Source: an archaeon
GTDB lineage: Archaea; Asgardarchaeota; Hermodarchaeia; Hermodarchaeales; Hermodarchaeaceae
Assembly: GCA_016550405.1 (NCBI GenBank)
Contig: JABXGX010000007.1
Coordinates: 1-6,788, forward strand
Direction of reading: 5' to 3'
DNA: 6,788 nucleotides
Within the stretch, counting starts at the first letter, position 1, and every line of letters begins with the position of its first letter. Below the pieces are notes generated by a model, which saw nothing but the letters and a program-made list of their open reading frames with translations, was not told the origin of the DNA and did no database searches. A program made the translations under genes and the position numbers. This document shows positions 1 to 5,529 of the stretch, piece after piece.

Positions 1-551
1 ACAAAGGCAACTATCGGGTCGGTCCCCTCGCCCGACTCAACGTCGTCAAACACATGGCCAGCGACCTCGCCCAAAACTATCACGACCAACTCTACGAACT
101 CTTTGGCGGCAAACCCGTCCACGACCCCATCGCCTACAACCTCGCCCGCTCAGCTGAACTCGTCAGCTCCGTCGAACAAGCCCTCACCCTCATCGAAGAC
201 TCCACTCTCCAAGAAGACAACTACCGCATCCCCACCGAACCCCGCGCCGGCGAAGGCGTCGGCGTCGTCGAAGCTCCCCGTGGCACTCTCTTCCACAACT
301 ACTGGACCAACGACGACGGCATCATCACCAAAGTCAACTGCCTGATCGCCACCGGACAAAACGTCCGCACCATCGAAAACGCCATCCAAGCCAAAGCCCA
401 AGAACTCCTCCCCGAACTCCTCAAGCCCCCGCCAGAAAGCCACAAAACAGTCTCGAGATGCTTAGAGCCCCTCGTCCGAGCCTATGACCCTTGTATTAGC
501 TGTTCGGTGCATATGCTTGAGTTGGTGCGGGATGATGGTCAGGTTCCTTAG
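1..551 (+). CDS. [NiFe]-hydrogenase large (catalytic) subunit, group 3-type, 3' part only
   Basis: This is the C-terminal part of the catalytic subunit of a cytoplasmic [NiFe]-hydrogenase, which splits or makes H2 at a Ni-Fe site. The reading frame is open from position 3, so the gene begins before the window; the ATG at 54 is internal. Visible family signatures are YRVGPLARLN at the left edge, the GEGVGVVEAPRGTLFH block (about 249-297) and DPCISCSVH near the end (486-512). The two cysteines of DPCxxC are metal ligands, and the partner CxxC pair lies upstream, out of view. Family members are matured by a HycI/HybD-like protease that cuts after the His of this motif; here that would remove a 12-residue tail. 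The motif wording resembles group 3b sulfhydrogenase alpha and group 3c MvhA, and I cannot separate these without the N-terminus. Codon use is strongly NNC except over roughly the last 22 codons. Confidence 0.93.
   Translation, partial: KGNYRVGPLARLNVVKHMASDLAQNYHDQLYELFGGKPVHDPIAYNLARSAELVSSVEQALTLIEDSTLQEDNYRIPTEPRAGEGVGVVEAPRGTLFHNYWTNDDGIITKVNCLIATGQNVRTIENAIQAKAQELLPELLKPPPESHKTVSRCLEPLVRAYDPCISCSVHMLELVRDDGQVP
407..551 (+). other. switch in codon use inside the hydrogenase gene
   Basis: By my hand count about 93 of 130 codons between 54 and 443 end in C, and Glu, Gln and Lys nearly always take the A-ending codon. From about 483 to the stop, only 2 of 22 codons end in C and most end in T or G. 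The protein sequence stays a normal hydrogenase across the switch, so no frame change is involved. This may mark a recombination point, an assembly join or a local loss of codon selection. Confidence 0.6.
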
Positions 552-648
552 AAGTCTTCATGTGCTTGAATTTCTGTTAAATGCCCGCCTCAGTTCAATT
601 TGAAGATTTCGTAAAATTTGTAGCCTAAAAAAGCATTTTGCGTAATCG

Positions 649-658
649 TTTTTATTTT
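649..658 (+). promoter_or_regulatory. TATA-like box before the small Cys-rich gene
   Basis: The stretch TTTTTATTTT ends 17 bp before the GTG at 676. An archaeal TATA box centred about 26 bp upstream of the transcription start would place that start at or just beyond the GTG, so the fit is only approximate. The whole 552-675 gap is AT-rich, which weakens the call. Confidence 0.28.
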
Positions 659-675
659 CCCTATCGAATTTCAGT

Positions 676-909
676 GTGGAGTGGAAGGTATTAGGATCTA
701 GAGCTAAGTCGGAAGAGGCGCAATTATTCGAAGTCTTGCCTATAAATGAGAGACGTAGGCATTACTCGGCAATCTTTATTCCTGGTAATGTGACAATTTG
801 TGATGATTGCAAATCTGAAAAAGAGTGTCGAGAATACCGTTCTGAGCAAGAAGGCTGCACGTTGATTCTATGTCATGCGTGTATAAGGGAGAGAAGAAAC
901 ATCTCATGA
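676..909 (+). CDS. small cysteine-rich, probably zinc-binding protein, unknown family
   Basis: I do not recognise this 77-residue protein. Its C-terminal half has six cysteines: C42xxC45, C51, C61 and C66xxC69. Two CxxC knuckles 20 residues apart are what a zinc ribbon or treble-clef fold would show; C51, C61 and H67 could bind a second metal or be spare. The N-terminal half is charged and has no transmembrane segment, so it should be cytoplasmic. The start is GTG at 676; an in-frame TAA at 643-645 rules out a much longer form, and there is no ATG start in this frame. No Shine-Dalgarno site is visible, but a T-rich TATA-like stretch lies just upstream, which fits a leaderless transcript. It lies 124 bp after the hydrogenase stop and has different codon use, so co-transcription is doubtful. 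The cysteine spacing makes a chance reading frame less likely, but the call remains moderate. Confidence 0.55.
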   Translation: MEWKVLGSRAKSEEAQLFEVLPINERRRHYSAIFIPGNVTICDDCKSEKECREYRSEQEGCTLILCHACIRERRNIS

Positions 910-1060
910 GCCATTCTTGAATGAGACCCTTATACGGCGGACTTTAGAAGATCCTAAGCTGTTTTTCAAAAGGTCATAATCAAGGTATAAAACCTCACCC
1001 CGACTTTTCAGAATTCACTTGCATTTCTGACTCGGTACACATGGTTGTGCTGATTACAGA
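910..1060. other. convergent intergenic region, no gene seen
   Basis: This 151-bp gap separates the ends of the Cys-rich gene and the small membrane protein gene. I find no open frame or RNA gene. It holds a T5 run at 962-966 that could help end the plus-strand transcript. It also holds two similar 11-mers, AAGGTCATAAT (970-980) and AAGGTATAAAA (982-992), spaced 12 bp apart, the second being TATA-like. Confidence 0.5.
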
Positions 1061-1261
1061 CTAGCTTGATTTTGCTCCACGGGACTCCTTGTATCGTTTG
1101 GGTTCGCGCCAAAACCATTTCAATAACGTCATTCCTAGCCACACAAACGGGGAAAATAAAACCACAAGTTTTTCGCATAACTGGTACCGAATTTTAACCA
1201 GTATGACTGCCAAAACACCAATACCAATAATGAGAAAAAGCGTTAGTATGAGCTGGAGCAT
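1061..1261 (-). CDS. small membrane protein with two predicted transmembrane helices
   Basis: This 66-residue protein has no recognisable family. Residues about 3-24 form a strongly hydrophobic helix rich in Leu, Ile and Val. Residues about 31-50 form a second helix that ends in aromatic residues (KWFW), and the last 15 residues are basic and polar. This gives a helical hairpin with a cytoplasmic C-terminal tail by the positive-inside rule. The start is ATG at 1261-1259, with only a weak GTGA-like element just before it. It lies on the same strand as the longin-domain gene, 57 bp downstream of its stop, so it may be the second gene of a short operon and might anchor or modulate that protein at the membrane; this is inference from position. 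A frame on the opposite strand (1089-1307) covers the same DNA but has no plausible protein features. The long hydrophobic-then-basic pattern supports a real gene, though its size leaves doubt. Confidence 0.55.
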   Translation of the reverse strand: MLQLILTLFLIIGIGVLAVILVKIRYQLCEKLVVLFSPFVWLGMTLLKWFWREPKRYKESRGAKSS

Positions 1262-1318
1262 ATGTCACAATCCGGTGTTCAAGTTAAAAAATCCTAGGCG
1301 TTGTTGAAGTCTAAGAAA

Positions 1319-2086
1319 TCAGATGATATCGATTTCTCGGTTTTCGCCCAAGACGGAAAATGCATTAGTTCCTTGTGTAATAAAAAGAATAGGTGCCACA
1401 TCTGTATGCCCAATACGTCTCGCCCTAACGGGGATGATGGATTCGTGAGCTTCAGCCGGCTTAAGTAGACGATTTCGGAGAAAGGCAGTACCTCGGAGTA
1501 TGATATTCTTGGTTAATCCGTCAAGCTCGAACAAATGAGGGATAGCGTTGACGATGGCGGTCAAGTTAACTGATTGGCTGCTACTGTTATGAACGTAGTA
1601 TTTGAGGTTGAGTGCGCTGCCCCGTCGTACGGTTTCAGAAGGAGGAATCAAGTCGGTAGTGAAGGTGATTTTTGGCGGCTCCAGCACTTCTTCGGTATCA
1701 CACCAGATACACCCGGCAATGAGTTGATCAATGGTGGGCTCAAAATCTGAAAATGGGCCTTGCAGACTATTCCATGTGTGGATGCGTTCGCCATAATTGC
1801 TGATGAATGCGGTTTTGATGAGGGCCATTAAATTCGTTAAATCGTTGGCTCTCTCTTCTGGTGTAGCAAAAATCGCTACGAAGTCATTCGGGCGTTCAGT
1901 GAGCCCATCGACAAGGACTTCTGAACCCTCAAATTTTGCTTGTCGGAATTCACCGGTGGCGAATTCCTTTGAGGAGACACGGAAGGCCGTTAGTAGTCCC
2001 GAGAGCATGTGAGGATCGATTTGGTCGGTGTACTGCTTGGAAAATGCGTACGCGCCGTTGAGGACGATAAAGATGGCTTTGATCAT
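1319..2086 (-). CDS. longin-like domain protein with C-terminal Ig-like beta domain
   Basis: This is a 255-residue soluble protein of unassigned function. Residues 1-105 follow the longin order: two strands (IKAIFIVL, then AYAFSKQY), a helix (about 25-42), further strands (about 50-61 and 68-74), and a long helix (about 76-98). Longin-like and roadblock domains in archaea, especially Asgard lineages, are thought to serve small GTPases and membrane processes. A linker with C126IWC129 follows. Residues about 137-255 look like an all-beta, Ig-like or CARDB-type sandwich, with the pattern RRGSALNLKYYVHNSS and RLLKPAEAHESIIPVRARR. There is no signal peptide or transmembrane segment. The start is the ATG at 2086-2084; a GGTGG element lies 12 bp upstream (2099-2103), rather far for a Shine-Dalgarno site. 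The small membrane protein gene follows on the same strand. Longin rests on predicted fold order, not on a search, and a roadblock-type domain is the main alternative. Confidence 0.72.
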   Translation of the reverse strand: MIKAIFIVLNGAYAFSKQYTDQIDPHMLSGLLTAFRVSSKEFATGEFRQAKFEGSEVLVDGLTERPNDFVAIFATPEERANDLTNLMALIKTAFISNYGERIHTWNSLQGPFSDFEPTIDQLIAGCIWCDTEEVLEPPKITFTTDLIPPSETVRRGSALNLKYYVHNSSSQSVNLTAIVNAIPHLFELDGLTKNIILRGTAFLRNRLLKPAEAHESIIPVRARRIGHTDVAPILFITQGTNAFSVLGENREIDII

Positions 2087-2289
2087 TTTCTCTGGTTTCC
2101 ACCGGCTTCTCGCTTCTCATGAACTCCCATGCAAAGGCTCTAATATGGAGTCTATGCTTTTCCCATTTAGAGTTCGCGTGGTACCGAATAAGAATTTCGA
2201 CTCCTTTTTCTTTGCTACGTTTTTACTAATCTTTGCTCATTTTTATCAGTGGAGGCTGAAAGAAACTGATTTGCTAGGAAAACCCTAAG

Positions 2290-2299
2290 CATTTTTAAG
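2290..2299 (+). promoter_or_regulatory. TATA-like box of the TPR-like gene
   Basis: CATTTTTAAG lies 44 bp before the ATG at 2344. With the usual archaeal spacing of about 25 bp to the transcription start, the leader would be roughly 20-25 nt and would include the AGGAGG site. The position fits well, but the box is only a loose match. Confidence 0.4.
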
Positions 2300-2328
2300 T
2301 GCACCTAAATTATCCTGACTAAAAAAAC

Positions 2329-2334
2329 AGGAGG
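2329..2334 (+). promoter_or_regulatory. Shine-Dalgarno site AGGAGG
   Basis: A perfect AGGAGG ends 9 nt before the ATG at 2344 and fixes that start. It is the strongest ribosome-binding site in the window. Confidence 0.8.
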
Positions 2335-2343
2335 CTAAAGAAT

Positions 2344-2817
2344 ATGGCAGATGATAAACTCTCTCTAGAAAAATGGCACCGAAAAATGGCGGTGGATCTT
2401 TTCAACAACACCTGGAATTACTTAGACAAGGAAAAACTCACTGATGAAGAAAAAGATTCCATGGTTAACTCCTCCCACGCTTCAAGATACCACTGGGGTA
2501 TTCGTGTCAAAAACGGATGGGACGCAACCCCTATTAATCTTGGTCGAGGTGACTGGCAGCTCTCACGCGTGTATGCTGTCCTCGGCGACGGAGATCGTGC
2601 TGTTCACTATGGAAAAACCTATCTCGATATCTGTGAAAAGGAAGGCGTCAAAGACTGGGACCTCGCTTATGCCTATGAAGCACTGGCTCGTGGCTATGCA
2701 ATAAAAGGCGATACAAAAAATAAGGAAAAGTACCTAAAGTTTGCCCAGAAAGCTTTGGCTGATGTTGAAGACAAAGAGACCCGCGAAATGATTGAAGAGG
2801 ATCTTAAGACAATCTAA
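2344..2817 (+). CDS. conserved TPR-like helical protein, function unknown
   Basis: This 157-residue soluble protein belongs, from memory of its motifs, to a conserved uncharacterised family also common in bacteria. Its key blocks are a helix with LFNNTWNYLDK (19-29), SHASRYHW (44-51), RGDWQLSRVYAVLG (68-81), AYEALARGYAIKGD (110-123) and an acidic end with REMIEEDLKTI. The two helical repeats, each ending in G plus an acidic residue, look like tetratricopeptide units, which usually bind protein partners; the invariant His-Ala-Ser-Arg-Tyr-His-Trp block may instead be a binding or catalytic patch. No catalytic role has been shown that I know of. The length fits the family, and the AGGAGG site fixes the start. 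It sits alone between a divergent promoter region and a small winged-helix gene, 99 bp away, so neighbours give no firm clue. Its wide spread in bacteria leaves transfer into this archaeon possible. Confidence 0.85.
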   Translation: MADDKLSLEKWHRKMAVDLFNNTWNYLDKEKLTDEEKDSMVNSSHASRYHWGIRVKNGWDATPINLGRGDWQLSRVYAVLGDGDRAVHYGKTYLDICEKEGVKDWDLAYAYEALARGYAIKGDTKNKEKYLKFAQKALADVEDKETREMIEEDLKTI

Positions 2818-2916
2818 GGTTTTCACGTCTATTCTACGATTCATAACGGGGATTTTTATGCCCCCGCCACTCTTCTTTTTTCTATCTCAGTTGATATTCT
2901 TGCGAGATTGATTGCG

Positions 2917-3180
2917 ATGGCTGAAGAAAAACCAGTTACAAGGTCCAAAACGAAAGAATCGCAATCTGCACTAGCTGTTGAGATGATTCTCAGCGACGCA
3001 AAGCGACCCATGACCACCTTTGAAGTGACGCGGTTATTCCATGAGATAGGTTGTCCCGATTCCCCGAGCCGATTACTCAACCAACTTCGACAGGAAGGCA
3101 AAATCCATGGTAAACTGAGTATCAAACGGAAGACTTGGTTGTGGTGGGCACCCGAAGTCGAAGAACCCCTCGATGTGTAA
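2917..3180 (+). CDS. small winged-helix DNA-binding protein
   Basis: This 87-residue protein has a basic N-terminal arm (residues 5-14) and then one winged helix-turn-helix: helix 1 at about 17-27, helix 2 at about 33-43 (TTFEVTRLFHEIG), recognition helix at about 49-60 (SPSRLLNQLRQEGK), and a beta wing at about 61-77 that ends in the tryptophan-rich TWLWWAP. The fold suggests a DNA-binding regulator, but no ligand or dimerisation domain is present and its target is unknown. I chose the ATG at 2917; a TTG at 2908 would add three residues (MIA) and is less likely. No good Shine-Dalgarno site is seen. A T-rich element, ATTTTTATG (2852-2860), lies upstream and may be part of the promoter. Its stop is only 6 bp from the stop of the convergent radical SAM gene. 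Confidence 0.72.
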   Translation: MAEEKPVTRSKTKESQSALAVEMILSDAKRPMTTFEVTRLFHEIGCPDSPSRLLNQLRQEGKIHGKLSIKRKTWLWWAPEVEEPLDV

Positions 3181-3186
3181 TCGACA

Positions 3187-4017
3187 CTAGAAGATGATAT
3201 CCGTCTCTAATCCATACTGGCATGCATACTCCCGAATTTGTTCACGAATAGTATCATAGTACAGGCTTCCCGCTTGAAGCGCCTCAAGGATGGTCTTAGC
3301 TTGACCCCCAAAATTGGTTCGAAGAACCTCTTCAACCACTGGGCGATTCCCGTATTTTATATTCAATCGATCGAATAACGCATAGGAAACCCCACATTCG
3401 GCAAGATTACGAATCAACTCCTCGAGATGGACTGTGCTTAGTTCTGGGATTATTGGTCCAACAAATCCATAGGTTCGGATACCTTGGCCACTCATTTCAC
3501 GTAAGGCATCCAATCGGCGATTACTGGAGACTGCGCCTGACTCAAAAGCACGCCGTGTTTTTTCATCGAGAGTAATAATGGTCATGCCTACTTCGTTTTC
3601 TGAATGCTGCCCGAGTAAATCGACATCTCGAAGCACCAAATCCGATTTAGTAAGAATTGAAATGGGAAACTCGTGTCGCGTCAAGATTCCAAGACATTTT
3701 CTCGTTACTTCATATCGCCGTTCAAGCGGTTGATAAGCATCCGTTACGCTTGAGAAAAGCACAGGTTCCTTAGATGATTTTCTTCGACGCCGGAGCTGTT
3801 GTTGTAACACACGAGGTGCATTTATCTTAATATCAACAAAGCACCCCCACTCTTCTCCCTGATGCCCTGTATATCGCGTCATAAATCGGGCAAAACAATA
3901 CGCGCAAGCATGCTGGCAGCCTACATATGGGTTAATAGCGTAGGTCACTCCGCTTATTCGACTGGGATTTAGAATACTTTTCGCAGTGACCTTAGTAATT
4001 TTGAGTTGAGGAGACAC
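3187..4017 (-). CDS. radical SAM protein, SplB-like (COG1533) group
   Basis: This 276-residue cytoplasmic enzyme is a radical SAM protein. The motif NPYVGCQHACAYCFAR (residues 29-44) carries C34, C38 and C41 in the CxxxCxxC arrangement that holds the [4Fe-4S] cluster used to cleave S-adenosylmethionine. Further family blocks are TDAYQPLERRYEVTRKCLGIL (92-112, read in part), SILTKSDLVLRDVDLL (120-135), GMTIITLDE (144-152) and YGFVGPIIPELS (183-194). The pattern matches the SplB-like group, named after bacterial spore photoproduct lyase, but most members, and probably this one, have unknown substrates. The protein is shorter than true spore photoproduct lyases, so DNA photoproduct repair should not be assumed. 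It starts at GTG (4017-4015), because in-frame TGA and TAA codons lie immediately upstream. There is no clear Shine-Dalgarno site, and a TATA-like box 30-40 bp upstream suggests a very short leader. Confidence 0.9.
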   Translation of the reverse strand: MSPQLKITKVTAKSILNPSRISGVTYAINPYVGCQHACAYCFARFMTRYTGHQGEEWGCFVDIKINAPRVLQQQLRRRRKSSKEPVLFSSVTDAYQPLERRYEVTRKCLGILTRHEFPISILTKSDLVLRDVDLLGQHSENEVGMTIITLDEKTRRAFESGAVSSNRRLDALREMSGQGIRTYGFVGPIIPELSTVHLEELIRNLAECGVSYALFDRLNIKYGNRPVVEEVLRTNFGGQAKTILEALQAGSLYYDTIREQIREYACQYGLETDIIF

Positions 4018-4046
4018 GTTTTATCAAGAGTTCATGTGCCCGCGCC

Positions 4047-4057
4047 TATAATAAAAA
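4047..4057 (-). promoter_or_regulatory. TATA-like box of the radical SAM gene
   Basis: Read on the minus strand this is TTTTTATTATA, 30-40 bp upstream of the GTG start at 4017. That spacing would give a nearly leaderless transcript, in keeping with the missing Shine-Dalgarno site. Confidence 0.5.
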
Positions 4058-4140
4058 CTTGGACCCCACTAAGAAAAGTGAGTATTGGGTAACTTAAGAA
4101 AATAACAACACAGAAAAGGAAGGACGAAGAAGTGGGCGAC

Positions 4141-4145
4141 GGTGA
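4141..4145 (+). promoter_or_regulatory. Shine-Dalgarno site GGTGA
   Basis: GGTGA lies 6 nt before the ATG at 4152 and is complementary to the 3' end of archaeal 16S rRNA. It supports that start. Confidence 0.7.
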
Positions 4146-4151
4146 CCTCTA

Positions 4152-4628
4152 ATGGATAAGGATCAACTCAAGACTTTCCTCAAAGCACAAATCGCACTCG
4201 AGGCGAAAATCGTGCGAATGGCCCAAAAGAGTGTAAAGGATACTCGAAACCAGCTGGTCAAAAATCTCATCCAGGCCATTGCCATTGACTCAAATAAACA
4301 TGCGCTCTTGCTCAACGCCATCGTTGCACGACTCGAGTCAAAAACACCGTTCATTGATGAATCCAAACGCGATGAACTCGGCAAAGACATCAAAACCCAT
4401 ATCGAACTAGAAGCTGAGGCTATCAGAACCTACAAAGCTCTCATTCCGAAAATGGAAGATCCTGGATCCAAACAAGTACTCGAATACATTTTCGATGATG
4501 AAAAACGCCACCATAAGCTCCTAACCCAGCTTTACACACTCGTATTCGAAAAAGAAACTCTTACTGAAGAAGATCTCTGGGACCTTACTTGGAAAGATGT
4601 CCCATGGCATGGCGGACCTGGTGGATAA
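4152..4628 (+). CDS. ferritin-like four-helix protein with degenerate metal site
   Basis: This 158-residue, highly helical protein looks like a ferritin-like (rubrerythrin-type) domain, whose members bind a di-iron centre and act on oxygen or peroxide or store iron. Helix 1 carries IALEAKIV with E17, helix 2 DSNKH with H50, helix 3 IELEAEAI with E87, and helix 4 DDEKRHH with E117 and H120. The two helix pairs match each other, with E-to-H spacing of 33 residues in both. Helix 4 has the normal ExxH, but helix 2 has S47 where the equivalent Glu should be; D46 might substitute. The site may therefore be altered or hold one metal. There is no rubredoxin-type Cys4 domain. The C-terminal tail is odd, with three Trp and then HGGPGG (153-158). 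A GGTGA site fixes the start. It is transcribed away from the radical SAM gene, and its stop is 13 bp from that of the prenyltransferase gene. Confidence 0.75.
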   Translation: MDKDQLKTFLKAQIALEAKIVRMAQKSVKDTRNQLVKNLIQAIAIDSNKHALLLNAIVARLESKTPFIDESKRDELGKDIKTHIELEAEAIRTYKALIPKMEDPGSKQVLEYIFDDEKRHHKLLTQLYTLVFEKETLTEEDLWDLTWKDVPWHGGPGG

Positions 4629-4641
4629 AGTCTCCTTCTTT

Positions 4642-5484
4642 TCAATAGAAGTACATTAGGTATCGAAACACTTCGAACACAGCCACAACACCAAATCCTA
4701 TACCTATCGTATAGAAAAAATACTGGGCCCATTTTTCTGACGGCACCAAGATTATTAGAGCCGCGAGTATCACGCAAAAGAGCAGATAGTAACCAACAAT
4801 CATGCCTTGGAATCCTGAAAAGAAATAAGCAACTACAAAGACGCAAACGGTGAAAAATGCGGCCCCTCGTTTACCATACACTGTTGCAAAAGTTCTTTCT
4901 TCAACCAGCTTATCGGCACTGTAATCCATGATTGTGCTAAACGAATGAATCCCCATGACACCAGCTGTGATGAAATAAACTTGAATGGGTATTTGAAAAA
5001 TTGTTGCACCAAAACTTGCGCCTAATATGACTGGTGCATAGAAGTAAAGTATTCCATTAGACACCGAATCCATCGGAGGCCACTGCTTGAATCGTAACGG
5101 TGGGGCGGAATAGAAGAAGGAGAAGAACAGGAGAATACCCATCGCGAAAATGTTTGTGGGATTCAACGTCAGACCCGCACTAATCATTAACAGGACTGCG
5201 ACAAAAAGGGTAAGCGTTTTTACAAGCGGAAACACCCGAGTTTCTATCTCAACTGAATCACGCATAGGTTTTCGTGGGTTGAGCTTGTCCGCTTCATAAT
5301 CGTACCGATCATTGGTACCATACAACAATACACAATAAGGCACTGACAACAATATCATTTGGACAATGGCCAGGGGAGTTACCGGGCTTCCAAAGGCCGT
5401 TAATCCCAACAGGAAGACCAGCGGGGCAACTAGCCATCCTAGGGGTCGACTGACTTTGATTAGTGTTAAGGCAGTTTGGGTCAC
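4642..5484 (-). CDS. UbiA-family membrane prenyltransferase, lycopene elongase-like
   Basis: This 280-residue integral membrane protein belongs to the UbiA superfamily, which joins isoprenyl chains to lipid-like acceptors. The first aspartate motif is N58DRYDYEAD66 and the second is D187YSAD191; both bind magnesium and the prenyl diphosphate. About eight hydrophobic segments surround them. YSAPPLRFKQWPPMDS (125-140) and VYGKRGA (202-208) resemble the branch with lycopene elongases (LyeJ, CrtEb, LbtA) more than the geranylgeranylglyceryl phosphate synthase branch. No carotenoid gene is nearby, so the acceptor is uncertain and a membrane ether lipid or quinone precursor remains possible. The start is GTG at 5484-5482; the N-terminal LIKVSRPLGW fits the family start. 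It lies 45 bp after nre on the same strand and may be co-transcribed. No unusual feature is seen. Confidence 0.88.
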   Translation of the reverse strand: MTQTALTLIKVSRPLGWLVAPLVFLLGLTAFGSPVTPLAIVQMILLSVPYCVLLYGTNDRYDYEADKLNPRKPMRDSVEIETRVFPLVKTLTLFVAVLLMISAGLTLNPTNIFAMGILLFFSFFYSAPPLRFKQWPPMDSVSNGILYFYAPVILGASFGATIFQIPIQVYFITAGVMGIHSFSTIMDYSADKLVEERTFATVYGKRGAAFFTVCVFVVAYFFSGFQGMIVGYYLLFCVILAALIILVPSEKWAQYFFYTIGIGFGVVAVFEVFRYLMYFY

Positions 5485-5529
5485 ACAGAACCTATCGAAG
5501 GGTCTCCAAATAACCGTTATCCTACAATG

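Larger units (their letters stand above)
2087..2343. promoter_or_regulatory. divergent intergenic region between longin gene and TPR-like gene
   Basis: This 257-bp gap must carry promoters for both flanking genes. The plus-strand side has a TATA-like box and a strong Shine-Dalgarno site, listed separately. For the minus-strand longin gene I see only weak TATA candidates, around 2141-2149 (CCATATTAG when read on the minus strand) and 2185-2198. A plus-strand frame runs through much of it (2028-2288), but it overlaps the longin gene start and looks accidental. Confidence 0.5.

Noticed and set aside
103..443. Open frames overlapping the hydrogenase gene (plus 103-345 and minus 150-443)
   Set aside because: They are by-products of the NNC/NNA codon bias. 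Their translations are low-complexity (Ser/Thr/Pro or Gly/Asp/Val) and the hydrogenase frame is certain.
1098..1112. GGGTTCGCGCC resembling a tRNA T-arm
   Set aside because: No acceptor, D or anticodon arms can be paired around it, and it lies within the small membrane protein coding region.
1089..1307. Plus-strand frame over the small membrane protein
   Set aside because: It has no recognisable features, and the minus-strand frame has a clear two-helix membrane pattern and a fitting neighbour.
2028..2288. Plus-strand frame of 86 residues in the divergent gap
   Set aside because: It begins inside the longin gene on the other strand, has no Shine-Dalgarno site, and has no domain beyond a short Phe-rich stretch. 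It probably reflects T-rich promoter DNA.
3187..4628. A possible spore photoproduct or oxidative-stress operon of radical SAM plus ferritin-like genes
   Set aside because: The two genes are transcribed away from each other with separate promoter and ribosome-binding signals, so they are not an operon; shared regulation is not shown.
4532..4846. Minus-strand frame of 104 residues over the 3' ends of the ferritin-like and prenyltransferase genes
   Set aside because: It overlaps two well-supported genes and its translation is Cys/Arg-rich without family features.
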